Origin: Siphonodentalium dalli
Lineage: Eukaryota; Mollusca; Scaphopoda; Gadilida; Siphonodentaliidae
Assembly: GCA_032622095.1 (NCBI GenBank)
Contig: CP136062.1
Span: 200,423,828-200,487,827 of the forward strand
Reading direction: 5' to 3'
DNA: 64,000 nucleotides
A program made the translations under genes and the position numbers. The notes under the pieces were generated by a model, which was given only the letters and a program-made list of their open reading frames with translations, did no database searches and was not told the DNA's origin. Shown here piece after piece: positions 35,921-46,600 of the stretch (position 1 is the stretch's first letter; each line of letters starts with the position of its first letter).

Positions 35921-35996
35921 GTCATCCTGATAATTCACTTCTACAAAATATATTTCGGAGTGAGTGTTAAGCCTTTCCTAATTTTTTGCGAAAACC

Positions 35997-36451
35997 CTGT
36001 GCCAAGGCATTCTCTTATATATACTAGTCGACAATAGGTCGGCTCGTATATATAAGAGAATGCATTGGCCTAACCAATTTTATTATTATTCTTTGTTATA
36101 ATTGTTAAAAAATGTAAGGAAAAAGATTATACAAAATTGTTAAAGAATGTAAGAAATAATGATAAAAATTGTAAAAGAATGTAAGAAAAAACTAATAAAA
36201 ATTGATAATGAATGTAAGAAAAAAATGGTTAAAGAATGTAAGAAAAATTATAAAATGATAAAATTGTTAAAGAATATAAGAACAAATTGATAAAATTTGT
36301 TAATGAATGTAAGAAAAAATTATAACAAAATGACAAAAATTGTTAAAGAATGTAACAAAAGATGATAAAAATTGTTAAAGAATGTAAGAAAAATTGGTAA
36401 AAATTACATATGGTCGACTCGCATATATAAGAGAATGCATTGGCACAGGGT
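35997..36451. mobile_element. Inverted-terminus element with AT-rich tandem core
   Basis: CCCTGTGCCAAGGCATTCTC...TATATATAC..GTCGAC at the left is inverted at the right (36414-36451), giving ends of about 37 bp. A third copy of the terminus lies just inside the left end (36037-36073). The interior has about nine copies of a TTGTTAAAGAATGTAAGAAAA-like unit. Confidence 0.75.
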
Positions 36452-36736
36452 CTTTAATGTTGCGCCAGCGCAGCTCCCGTCGTGAAAGGGTTACCATCAA
36501 CAACAAAAAAGAAATAACGTCATAATCGGAAGCAGGAGCACGAAATGAATTAAAACTGGTGTATACTTGTGAATAAACGTGCTATGCGATTAGACATGTA
36601 TGTGTATATGTCAATTCGCTAAAGGGGGGGGGGTTGTACACAAAATCCGGCCATGTATGGGACCATCTCATATTATACTCAACAGGAAATACCCAATAAA
36701 AGAATTAATATGTATATATTTCTCCAAATATTAACA

Positions 36737-38473
36737 TCACATGAGACCCGCTTTCTTCAAGATGAATTGACCGATTTCCGCATATAGTCCCTTAGATTTT
36801 TTCAATGCTTCCAAAGAACCAAATTCTGGTGGGTCTGGATATGTCCAGTGTATAGCGTAGGCTTCTGTTTTCCAGTCGAATTTCAAAACATTCAAATGAC
36901 TATTCTTTTCCAGCCAGTAATCGTCCTTCCATGTTGGGTGACATTTTCCGAAATGGCAAATGACCTGTATATGCGGATCGAGGATAAACTTGTCCGGGTG
37001 ATTTTCGAAAACTTGGTATAGAATTTCCACAGGATTATAAGGGCGGTCTCTCACGAGATAATGCCTGTATTCCTCAATAAAATAACCGAATATAGACGCA
37101 TTCTTTTTACCGAAACCAACGCCGAAATTTAAGCTGGCTGGAGAAAACCTTTGCTTGGGCCAATCAATAGAGGCCCCAAAATCATATGATCTCATCGCCT
37201 TGGTGATCGGTTGCACGAAGCATGCGTCCCAATCTAGATAGAAACCACCATATTTTGACAGAGCGTCGAGTCGGACCAGATCACTAGGATGTGACACGTG
37301 ATAAACGTTATGTCCGAAAAACGCCGTCGGATAATCTCTATATATGAATTTTACCTTTCCAGTTGCCTTGGCTTTGTTCCAATTATCACCCGTTGGTTCT
37401 TGGTCTCCATGGACGTACACTGTGTCTGCCCCCAGAACGTATAGCGAACTAAGCACGCTGAGGTATTTGTAGAACTCGAAACCACGAACACCAAAATTGA
37501 CGTAATGAACAATCATTGGAACAAGCTCCGATTCTCTACTGGAAGTTTTAGCAATTTCTTTCCAACCAAAATTAATCTCACTGCACAGGGTGCTAAAATC
37601 GCTCCCATCAGTTATAATATCTTTTGGAAACAAATCCTTCCCAATTGCAACGCAAATGTGTTCTTTGGCATTAAACTTCCCTTCTTCTGGACACTTCACG
37701 CAGCGAACTTCTCTCCCTTTCTCAGAGTGAGACACTACTATAGAATCTGGTTCACATTGGGATAGATTTTCCCCTCTATCATTCTGCTTTTGTTTGAACT
37801 CCTGGGATATCACTATTGATGTTTCCATATAAATACTTCTAGCCGATTGTAACAGAGATGATATGTATTTATACATGTTGTTTCTTTCGCCGGAACATGA
37901 ATCATTTAATTTGTCGCCCAATGGTTCAGTGTAGAAGTGAGGAATATCCCTAAGAATATCACCGAACTTCGTGTTGTATCCATTTTTGTCCATGGTTGGC
38001 AACGATTTATAATGGAAAACTATTTTCGATGGCTTTAGATACTTGACTACACTCATGACACTCAGGAAGTTCCTAAAAGCGAAAATTCCTCCACACCAAA
38101 CGTAATGGACAACCTGATTTGCCGTCGGGCTAATGTCCGTCTCGGTGCTGATCTCCGGAGAACTGACCCACTGATGAACCGGTATGGATTCAACATACCT
38201 CTGCCTTAAACTCGACTGTGTGGCAGAGTGAACTTCAAAGTTGTAAGTTCCACAAACCGTGGTAGAGTTCAGTGTTTCTTCTTTGACGTTTGTGCGGTAT
38301 ATATTATAGCTGTCACTTGCATATCCGTATATATGCGTCGAGCTGGAAATAAACCCTTGGAATTGGACGTATTTGTATAAATTTGTCATTCCTCCTATTT
38401 CTAGCGTGAAATATATACCCACGATGATAGCGGATGCAGCGCACAGCACCTTGAAAGTCCGTCGAATAGACAT
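36737..38473 (-). CDS. Type II membrane glycosyltransferase with DxD motif
   Basis: Likely a Golgi-resident sugar transferase of the GT32-like DxD family. With a start at the ATG at 38473 the protein has 578 residues; a longer open frame exists upstream, but there a TTG would be the first codon and the sequence is a splice acceptor (GATTGCAG|GTAATG). Residue numbers here count from three codons upstream. A hydrophobic signal anchor spans about 11-27. HYVWCGG at 126 and HYVNFGV at 326 begin two similar segments. The second carries the nucleotide-sugar/metal motif GGFYLDWDACF (DWD 417-419) and an IHWTYPDPPEF block near 544, while the first lacks a DxD. A Cys cluster (243, 261, 264, 277) lies between the segments. 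It is the only clear host gene here, encoded in one large exon with a presumed upstream leader exon. Donor and acceptor sugars cannot be told. Confidence 0.85.
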   Translation of the reverse strand: MSIRRTFKVLCAASAIIVGIYFTLEIGGMTNLYKYVQFQGFISSSTHIYGYASDSYNIYRTNVKEETLNSTTVCGTYNFEVHSATQSSLRQRYVESIPVHQWVSSPEISTETDISPTANQVVHYVWCGGIFAFRNFLSVMSVVKYLKPSKIVFHYKSLPTMDKNGYNTKFGDILRDIPHFYTEPLGDKLNDSCSGERNNMYKYISSLLQSARSIYMETSIVISQEFKQKQNDRGENLSQCEPDSIVVSHSEKGREVRCVKCPEEGKFNAKEHICVAIGKDLFPKDIITDGSDFSTLCSEINFGWKEIAKTSSRESELVPMIVHYVNFGVRGFEFYKYLSVLSSLYVLGADTVYVHGDQEPTGDNWNKAKATGKVKFIYRDYPTAFFGHNVYHVSHPSDLVRLDALSKYGGFYLDWDACFVQPITKAMRSYDFGASIDWPKQRFSPASLNFGVGFGKKNASIFGYFIEEYRHYLVRDRPYNPVEILYQVFENHPDKFILDPHIQVICHFGKCHPTWKDDYWLEKNSHLNVLKFDWKTEAYAIHWTYPDPPEFGSLEALKKSKGLYAEIGQFILKKAGLM

Positions 38474-38490
38474 TACCTGCAATCAGAATA
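38474..38490 (-). promoter_or_regulatory. Candidate splice acceptor before the glycosyltransferase start
   Basis: On the minus strand TTCTGATTGCAG is followed by GTAATG, giving a pyrimidine-containing 3' splice site just three bases before the chosen start codon. It implies an untranslated leader exon further upstream (higher coordinates), which I could not locate. Confidence 0.5.
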
Positions 38491-38983
38491 TTAACGAGTT
38501 ATAAATTTAAAGGAACACAAAGCCTCCGTAATGGGTACGTTCAAAATAACATAAATGTAAATGGAAAAATAGATATACTTTGTTCTTATTTCCATTGTCA
38601 ATAATCTTCCAATAATGAGATATCGTATGTTGAAACCATTGTGATGAATACATTATGACTGTTACAGCTACATTGTACATTACTGAAAGTCCAATTTGTC
38701 CAATATAGCACCAAAATTATATCAAAACGTAATGGTAAACATTTGAAAAGGTCAAGCCGTTGAAAAATAATCTGAAAAACAGGTTTAGACTAAAATATTA
38801 TGATGCTGGCGCGATCAGCAATGTTTGTTGACAAATTGCCGTATTTGTAATGTTTACATAACCATAGTTTCAATATTCGAAATATCGTTATTGGAAAATT
38901 ATTTATAGTGAAAATAACAATAAAATCGATTCATTTTCCTACGTTCTTCGTGATGATGATGGATTTGCTGAATTTTCTCACAT
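38491..38983. other. Unassigned upstream region of the glycosyltransferase
   Basis: No promoter element could be assigned with confidence. The sequence would contain the leader intron if the acceptor is real. Confidence 0.3.
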
Positions 38984-39202
38984 CTACCCACAGACAGTGG
39001 TGTTAGACATGTCGGGGTTATTCAAATCTATATGATACGAGTTAATCCATGGCCATACTGTTAACACTGAATCAAAATCATTTGAAAAGTCTATAAAGGC
39101 ACGATAGTGTTTGTTTGTTTCCATGTTGTTATGAGAATATAATGTCGCATAAAACAGCAACTCTACGAAATTTCTATTCGAACACTGGGAGAAATATGTC
39201 AT
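38984..39202 (-). pseudogene. Possible duplicated glycosyltransferase N-terminal fragment
   Basis: The frame ends NSYHIDLNNPDMSNTTVCG, resembling SYNIYRTNVKEETLNSTTVCG (residues 58-78) in the neighbouring gene. A stop follows directly, with GTAGAT that could be a weak splice donor. It may be a fragment of a tandem paralogue or an alternative exon. The match is short and could be chance. Confidence 0.3.
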
Positions 39203-41210
39203 TATTTTATTTTATCGGCGTCACGGCAAGAGTTTTCGCGACAACGGTGTCTATTTCTATCGATGACACTGCGACTGAATATCTGGTCAACTTGGTGACA
39301 TAAAGAAATAACAGAATTACTTTGAAATATTTAATACGCACCATTTTGTTTTGAAATTCGGCAGCGTAAGGGGAAATGCACACCGAGAACGGACGTATAA
39401 ATACCGAGAAGCTGATTTGTACCCAACCGCATTCAAGTGATTACAGAGTGTTCGGGTGCTTAAAATTGCATACTAAACAACTTTTACCTTCTGGTGTATT
39501 TACTGTGTGCCCAATTGTGAAAGTGACTAACAATTTATATGAAACGCTAAACTTGACATTTGATTAATAGCCAACATTAACGTTTTTTTTTCTGATTAAC
39601 CAATTGCACCCTGAAGAGATAATTATGCAAACAAACTAATTTGCAATGAATTAAACACAGGTAATTAGAACTGCGAATTGGTAATTACTATATATGGCAC
39701 GTGAAAACTAGAACCGGTGTGTGGGGTGACTATAGCCCGCCCAATATATTTTGCCGCGTATGCGATGTTGAACAATCCCTGTGGATCAATAAAACTTAAG
39801 AGTCGTGACTAATGGTGCGCGAAAATAGTACTGCGCGAATTTAAATATATGAGTAAGGTTTCACAATAATTATGATATACATACCACGTGCGTGTGCTAG
39901 CTCATCAAAGAAAATAATGTACCCGGCTTCTATATACCCTGCACGCAACCATTACCAATCAAACTAAATGATTACTACCTTGCCTATATCGATTTTGCGT
40001 TATACGATACGCAGACAGAAATAATCACAAGTGGAACTGGTCCTTTTCATGCGACTCATATAATGTTCAGGTTTCAGACCATAAACAAGAGCGCCGTCAC
40101 CGTCCTATGGTTTGTCTCGAATTGCATTTCATAAAGCTTCCATACCAGTTGGAGTTATCAGCCGAAACCCAGTTATTGGAGCCATGATGGGCTTGTGTTA
40201 AAGGGATACTGTACTCAAATAATATAAATATTATTATTATTATCAAATGTTGTTGTTGGTTTCTATAGTCACTAAGTCGTAGAATAGGTAACCAGATTAC
40301 CATTATTTGAAAGAAGTCTGTTGAGTATATGAAGTAATGTTATGGATGGCAGATTAGCCGGAATGCGAAAATACAAAATTGTCGTTGTCGAGTATAATTT
40401 TTGTAGTTTTCAAGCAAATGTATCATATAAATGTTATATTATTTGTATATATACTAGTCACATATATACTCATTTAAGTTATTGTATAGTCACTAGTCAG
40501 TGAGTGCATGGCTTGAGTTTACGCCCCGTATCAATATAATTGTTCACACGATATTGGAAGGGAAGGACTGGAAATATAATGTCGGAGAGAGATACATATT
40601 GATAGTGCCGAAAGAGGGATTCGATTAAGTCAACATTAACTGAAGTTATCACCCGGAAACCAATAAAACCCTAATTTCAAAATCGAAAACGGTCCGTAAC
40701 TCTGGGCGGACGGAACCCAAAATCGAACCTGCCTCTTATTGTATGGGTTTTAACGTGTATACTAATTTTTGATTTAAACATATTTTTATTAGTATAATGC
40801 ATAAATAATACATAACAAATAAGGGATTGGAGGACAAGTTCTTTGAAACTTAGATGGACCTCCGCTCCCTACAGATCATACATGAAACATAAATATAACA
40901 ATTTATTTTGGATTTATATCAGGTTTTGGTGGGGCGGGTAGAATATATATATTGTGCATGAGTATATATAAGATATTACATGGGGTGTTAATTATTATAA
41001 ATCAGTGGTGTGGTGGGGTAATAAGTATAATTATACATACCTATGACTTGTATGCCAAGTTGGTGTGTTTGGGGAATGGTAGATAGAAAGGGGTCGTTTG
41101 AGTAAGTAACAGAACAGGATATTGGGGCAGCAAGTACATTTATGGTACAGAGTTCAGATTTTGTGGGTTTACAGGAGCTCATTCGTTGCACGTCGCAAAT
41201 CGTCCGGAAG
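39203..41210. other. Unassigned region, possibly including LINE 3' tail
   Basis: No gene is recognised. The part nearest 41.2 kb lies downstream of the minus-strand LINE and may be its 3' untranslated region. Confidence 0.3.
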
Positions 41211-43044
41211 ATGTTATGAATTTTAAAACTGTATCTGTCAAATGCAATTCCCGTTGGCGGTTAAAGTTATATCTCCCTTTAGAAGCGCTTTTTAGCACGC
41301 GACTCCAAAGGATCTCATAACATGTGACAGTTCTATGCGTTGTTGTGAATAAAGGGTGTAATACATGAAAAAATGCTCTCCATCTTCCACAGGTCTTCCA
41401 CAAGTACACATGGGATTATCACCAATGTGATTTTCAAATTTGTCTTGATTTAGATTGCTACACTTGTTTCTAATTCGACAGTGTATGATATTTGTTTGTC
41501 GGTCACCGAGATATACATGAGATGTAATTTTTCTCTTGGGGAGAATTGTTGATTTGAAAGACTCGTAGGATTTTATTTTGATGTCATTTGCCAAGCATTT
41601 CCAAACTTCGATTGTTTTCGGAAAGAAAGATTTATTGAAGGTTTCTAGATGACAAAAGTGGTTCTCAAAATCGTCCGCGTTGCGCAAAAAGTAACGACTC
41701 GTATCACCGACACGTGGTAGAAGAAGATCGGATAAAAATTGGGGGGCTTTACGATTGACAATTTTGTGCATAAGACATAATTTGTGTACATCTCGACGAA
41801 TCTGAAGGGGTTTCCATCCAAGTTCGTTAAGTAAATTGGCGTTCGATGAGGATCTAGTTAGGCCAGATACAACTCGCGCTGCATCGTAATACAGTTTGTT
41901 TAGTGTCGATTTTGTGATGTCAGGGGCAGAGTCCCAGACACAACTGCCATATTCTAGTATGGACAATAAATGTGTTTTGAACAATGTGTCGAGGGTCTTT
42001 CGTGATAACATATACTTTAATTTTCGGAGTTGTGAAAGCACAGTGCAAGCATTTTTGTAGATGTGTTCTATGGCAAGGTCACACTGAAGATCGGATTGCA
42101 GAACTATTCCTAGATGACAGTGATCTTCAACTATTTCGAGTTTGTTGGAACAGAATATGAGGTCTGCACTGCGCGGGAATGTTGATTGGTGGCCCTGAAA
42201 TATTATTGCTTTCGTTTTTGATGAGTTAAGGGAAACCAGCCATTTGCTAGTCCAACTATCAAGTGATTTAAGGTCGTTATTTATATGAACCACCATATCT
42301 TCATAAGATGGTAGTGAATAGAATATATAGGTGCCATCTGCAAATAGGCGAACGTTTGACTTCAGATTGTCTCAAATGTCATTTATAAATATTGAGAACA
42401 AAAAGGGACCAAGAATAAACCCCTGAGGAACCCCAGAGGCGGGTTGTATGGGGTGTGAGTACTCCGATCCAAAAAGCACTCTTTGATATCTATTGCTGAT
42501 ATATAGTCAGTAATCCAGAAGAGTAATTTGCCGTCGACGCCATAACTACGTATTTTATAAATTAGTCCTTTATGCCAAACACGCTCAAACGCTTTAGAGA
42601 TATCACAGAATACACCTACGGATAACATCGACTCACTCCTAGTTTTGCTAAGGTAGTGAATTATTTATAGTAATTGATGAGTAGTGTTGTGTCCAGGGCG
42701 GAATCCGGATTGGTATTTGTACAAAAGGTTGTTCTTCGAAAAATAATCGTACATTTTCTGAAAAACGATCTTTTCAAGAACTTTGCTCACACATGAACGA
42801 AGTGATATTGGCCTGTAATTACATGGGTCTGTTTTCTCGCCTTTCTTGAAGATTGGTATTACGGTAGCAACTTTCCACTGCATTGGGAATATACCTGTTT
42901 CTAAAAGAATGTACAGTGGTAGGGATAGAGTTTTATGGCAGCACTTCAAAATTTTATTACTTATCCCATCTGGACCAGTGGCTTTGTTAGCGTCCAATTC
43001 CTTAAGAATTTGTACTACATCATCCTGTGTAATTTGTCTGTTAG
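41211..43044 (-). pseudogene. Minus-strand LINE reverse transcriptase, decayed
   Basis: In transcription order the frames give KELDANKATGPDGISNKIL, NYRPISLRSCVSKVLEKI and YQSGFRPGHNTTHQLL, then, after a frameshift near 42.64 kb, VFCDISKAFERVWHKGL. A VPQGFILGPFLF-like stretch comes next in another frame. The catalytic box reads LFADGTYIF (near 42330-42355), so the second catalytic Asp is Gly. The long frame 41292-42296 covers the thumb (CHLGIVLQ), LEYGSCVWD and a C-terminal CTCGRPVEDGEHFFMYY motif where the last Cys is Tyr. The 5' end stops abruptly near 43.04 kb against Helitron-like sequence. Confidence 0.85.
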
Positions 43045-43470
43045 CTATGGTCGGGAAAACTGTCGGACGGATTGAGCCCAAACTTCATATCTAAGGGTAA
43101 AATTCCAGATGAAATGTCATCGCATCGCTTCTGAGAACGTCAGAGCACTCATTCTCCAATCCCCCACCACCACAATGGGTAGTTCATGGGTTAATCGCGT
43201 GATAGTTAAAGAGCGTTCGTATCCGCAGTGTCGTTGATAAAGAGCGTATATGTGTCCAGACATGAGCGTGTTGTGTGATTCTGTGTTCGTACTTAGGGGT
43301 TCCTGTGAATGGGGGAGATTTTCATCGGGTCAGTTTTTCCGCCCGAGGTGACCTTCACCTTGAAACGGGTACCCAGAAATGATCTAATATATATTTTGGG
43401 ACTTCTGTCTGTTTGTTTGTCTGTTAGATATGGCCGGGAAAACTATTTGCTATCAAACTGAAGTACCTAA
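43036..43470 (+). mobile_element. Helitron-like fragments at the LINE junction
   Basis: GTCTGTTAGCTATGGTCGGG at 43036 matches the segment just after the microsatellite of element C at 22236. A second, clean 5' end A|TCTAATATATATTTTGGGAC starts at 43383 and runs through GTCTGTTAGATATGGCCGGG before similarity stops near 43450. Neither piece has a CTAG end. The paired AAAGAGCG motif lies between them (about 43208-43247). Confidence 0.6.
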
Positions 43471-43720
43471 AATATGTTATAAACATAATATAACTGGAAA
43501 CTTAGAAATCAAAAATCCTATTCAGTCATTGCTAAAAAATAAACGGGACGGATTCATAAAAGACTAATGCAGGCGATTTGCCTGATCATTTATCTGTACA
43601 TAAAAATATAAATCTGCTTGGGGCCGAAATGTCGGGAAGGGGGCCGGTGATGATATTGTAGGTAATTGTTTTGTATGACCTTAATCCAAATAATTGATCA
43701 TCCTTGTCACGTTCCGGTGA
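43471..43720. other. Spacer ending in the left SINE target duplication
   Basis: No gene is seen. CGTTCCGGTGA at 43710-43720 is repeated after the SINE. Confidence 0.4.
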
Positions 43721-44056
43721 TTGGTTGATTGATTGATTGATCAATTTATTGGGGTTTAATGTCGCTTTCAGCAACTAAGGCCATGTCACGACAGTGCCAG
43801 TTTTAGTGTTGGAGAAAATCCGCACACTTACATGTACGGTTAATCTGACAATTATATGAATGGCTGATAAACTCGTCGACCATGTGCGGCAAACCAACGG
43901 CCTTCGGCGAGTAACTGGCCACCAAGGATGTCGAGTGACGAGTTACAAAGTCCACGATAGAAACATGTGGATTCGAACCCTTATTACCAGCGCTGCATGG
44001 AGGGGGAGACGGCTTGGAGTTGCACCCTTTACCGAATGAGCCACCGAGCCCCCTCG
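43721..44056 (-). mobile_element. tRNA-derived SINE with 11-bp target duplication
   Basis: On the minus strand it starts GGGGGCTCGGTGGCTCATTC, with an A box (GTGGCTCATTCGGTAAAGG) and a B box (GGGTTCGAATCC, near 43970). A body of about 250 bp and a short tandem AATC tail follow. CGTTCCGGTGA flanks both sides (43710-43720, 44057-44067). The body, with a GGTTTAATGTCGC-type tail end, resembles SINEs that I recall from molluscs. Transcription would be by RNA polymerase III, and mobilisation needs a partner LINE. Confidence 0.85.
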
Positions 44057-44067
44057 CGTTCCGGTGA

Positions 44068-44706
44068 CCAATGAATGCTCCGTAAATAAATGAAATAATA
44101 ATTATATTCCAAATCTTCAGTTGATGGCGATAGACTGATTGAAGTAATCGAATTTACCGCTTCATAAAGAAAAAAAGGATTAATTGTCGTGGTGTCTTTT
44201 CTTTTCGGTGTAACATTAGCGATTAAGCCAATACATATACGATTAAACGAAATCAAATAATAATAACCGAAATATTTATGACTTACCTTAATTGGAATTT
44301 TAGCCGCTATATATGCACATTAATGTTGTTAGTCCCTTAAACACAAGAACACTCTGATGATCATATAACAAAAGTTGGAACGAATAATAGCTGATCGGGA
44401 AACTCCGTTTTATCCCCTTGAATTTCGTCTGTATTGTTATTCATATTGGCGTGCAGCTACGCACTGTCGAAGAGGTTATTTGCCAAAGTAGATTAGTTCA
44501 TAAAATAAATTGTTCCCATAATTATGGGAAAACAATTGTGATTAAGGTCCAATAGAATCACATTAATTCTGTAATGATTCCTGACCATTGAAGCTCCTCG
44601 TTATAAAGTATTAGCTGCACAGCCTAACGACACATTTGTTAATTAGCGCATTAATTGACACTCCATTCGTCACTCGCGCAGCTTACGTAATCCGACAAAC
44701 GTTGAA
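44068..44706. other. Unassigned region
   Basis: No feature recognised. Confidence 0.3.
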
Positions 44707-46600
44707 TCTATATACATATTTGCGAATGTATGTCTGTCTGTGTTCTATATAAATTCACAGGGGGCATCTAGATAACAACAGAGGGGTCTATTTGGGGTAC
44801 TTTTTTTACGAGAAAGATAATGGTGCTGGTTAGAATTTTCTAACGTGACGCTGTTGTTGTCAGGTGCACAAAAGGGGGGAGGGGCGAAACACATTGTCGC
44901 CGATTTCCACCAAACTTATACATAATCATCTCCGTGATATGAGGAATCTAGTGGTCTGGTTTATAGATGTCAAAAATGGTGCCATTTGAGCCAGGGATGC
45001 ACGGAAGGGGACATGGGCACAAGCATTGATAAATCTGTTTAGCGCCGATTTCCACAAAATTGATACACATTCTTCTCCATGAAACGAGGAATTTAATCGT
45101 GTGATTTCAAGATGGCAAAAGTGGCGTCATTTTAGTCAGGGGTGCACGGAAGGGAAAGGGTGCCACAATTGATAACACTTTTTAACGCCGATTCCCCCCA
45201 AATTGATACCCATTCTTTTCCATGATACGAGAAATCTAATCGTGTTACGCAAACGAAAATGGAAAGGTGGCGCCTTTTGACTCAGGGGTGCACGGAAGGG
45301 GAAAGGGGCACCAAAATTTATCAAACCTTTTCGCGCCGAATTCCACTAAATTGATACACATTCCCCATGATACGAGAAATCTAACCGTGTGATTTAAATA
45401 TGGCAAAATTGGCGCCATTTGAGTCAGGGGTGCACGGAATGGGAGAGGGGCAACAAAATTGATAAAAAGTTTTAAGGCCGATTTCCACCAAATTGATACA
45501 CATTCTTCTCTATGATTCGAGAAATCTAATCGTGTGATGTAAAGATTGAAAATTGGCGCCTTTTGACTCAGGGGTGCACGGAAGGGGAGAGGGGCACCAA
45601 AATTTATCTAAATTTTAGCGCCGAATTGATACAAATTCTTCTCCACGATAGGAGCAATATAATCGTGTGACGTGAAGACGCCAAGTTGGTGTCGTTTGGA
45701 TGAAAGATGGAGGGGCACTTAATTTAATAAGAATGTATTTGGTCGCCGATTATCACCAAACTTATACATTATCATCTTCGTGACATCAGGATCGTAACGG
45801 TGTGTTTTAAAGCTGTTATAAGTAGCGTGTGATTTAAATAGGTCAAGGGTGGCATTTAAAGTGCTTTAAGTATGCCATTTGAGTCAGGGGTGCAATGAAG
45901 GGGAGAGCGACGTCAAATTGGTAAAACTGCGCCGATTTCCACCAGATGGATAGAAATTCTTCTCCACCAAACGTATACATAATCATCTCCATGATATCAG
46001 GAGTCTAATCGTGTGGTTAAAATACGCCAAATTGGCGACGTTCATTTAAGAGATGGTGGCACTATATTTTAGATGAATTTGTTTGTCGCCGATTTGCACC
46101 AATTTTATATATATTCATCTTCATAATGAGTAGAGATGTCATAGTGGCACTTGAGTCAATGATAGGGCGGGAAAGGATAACATCTATAGAAATATGTTTA
46201 GTGCAAAATTTCCACCAAATTCATACACATTATTCTCCAATTATACGAGGAATCAAATTGTGTGGACCCGTTGAAGACGCCAAGGTTGGTGCCTACATTT
46301 GTGAATGTCGGGTCTGTCTGTGTCACATATACATTCATGTGGACCATATATATGACACCAAAGGGACTAACACGTGTAACTTCTTACGAGCAAGATAATG
46401 GTGTGGGTTAATTTTTCTAAAAAGACGCTGTTTGTGTCAGGTGCCAAAAATGGGGATTTCCCCAAACTGATACAATATAATCTCCATGATATATGGTGTT
46501 GTTTGGGTCAGGAGTACACAGAGGGCACCAACATATATTTAAACGCACATTTCCTCGAAACTGATACATATTCTTCCCCATGATAGGACTATAGGCCTAC
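44707..46600 (+). repeat. Array of ~145-bp monomers with Helitron-like 5' end, plus orientation
   Basis: It starts A|TCTATATACATATTTGCG, followed by a GTCT microsatellite and at least nine monomers with the box GCCGATTTCCACCAAATTGA (near 44898, 45040, 45186, 45334, 45477, 45631, 45742, 45930 and 46085). Each is followed by an ATTCTTCTCCATGATACGAG-like box and TCAGGGGTGCACGGAAGGG. It is the same family as 3.4-4.76 kb in opposite orientation. The far end is degenerate and no hairpin/CTRR terminus was found. Confidence 0.65.

Noticed and set aside
41292..42296. 334-codon frame as a host gene
   Set aside because: Its blocks (CHLGIV, LEYGSCVWD, terminal Cys-His) are those of a LINE reverse transcriptase downstream of the catalytic box.
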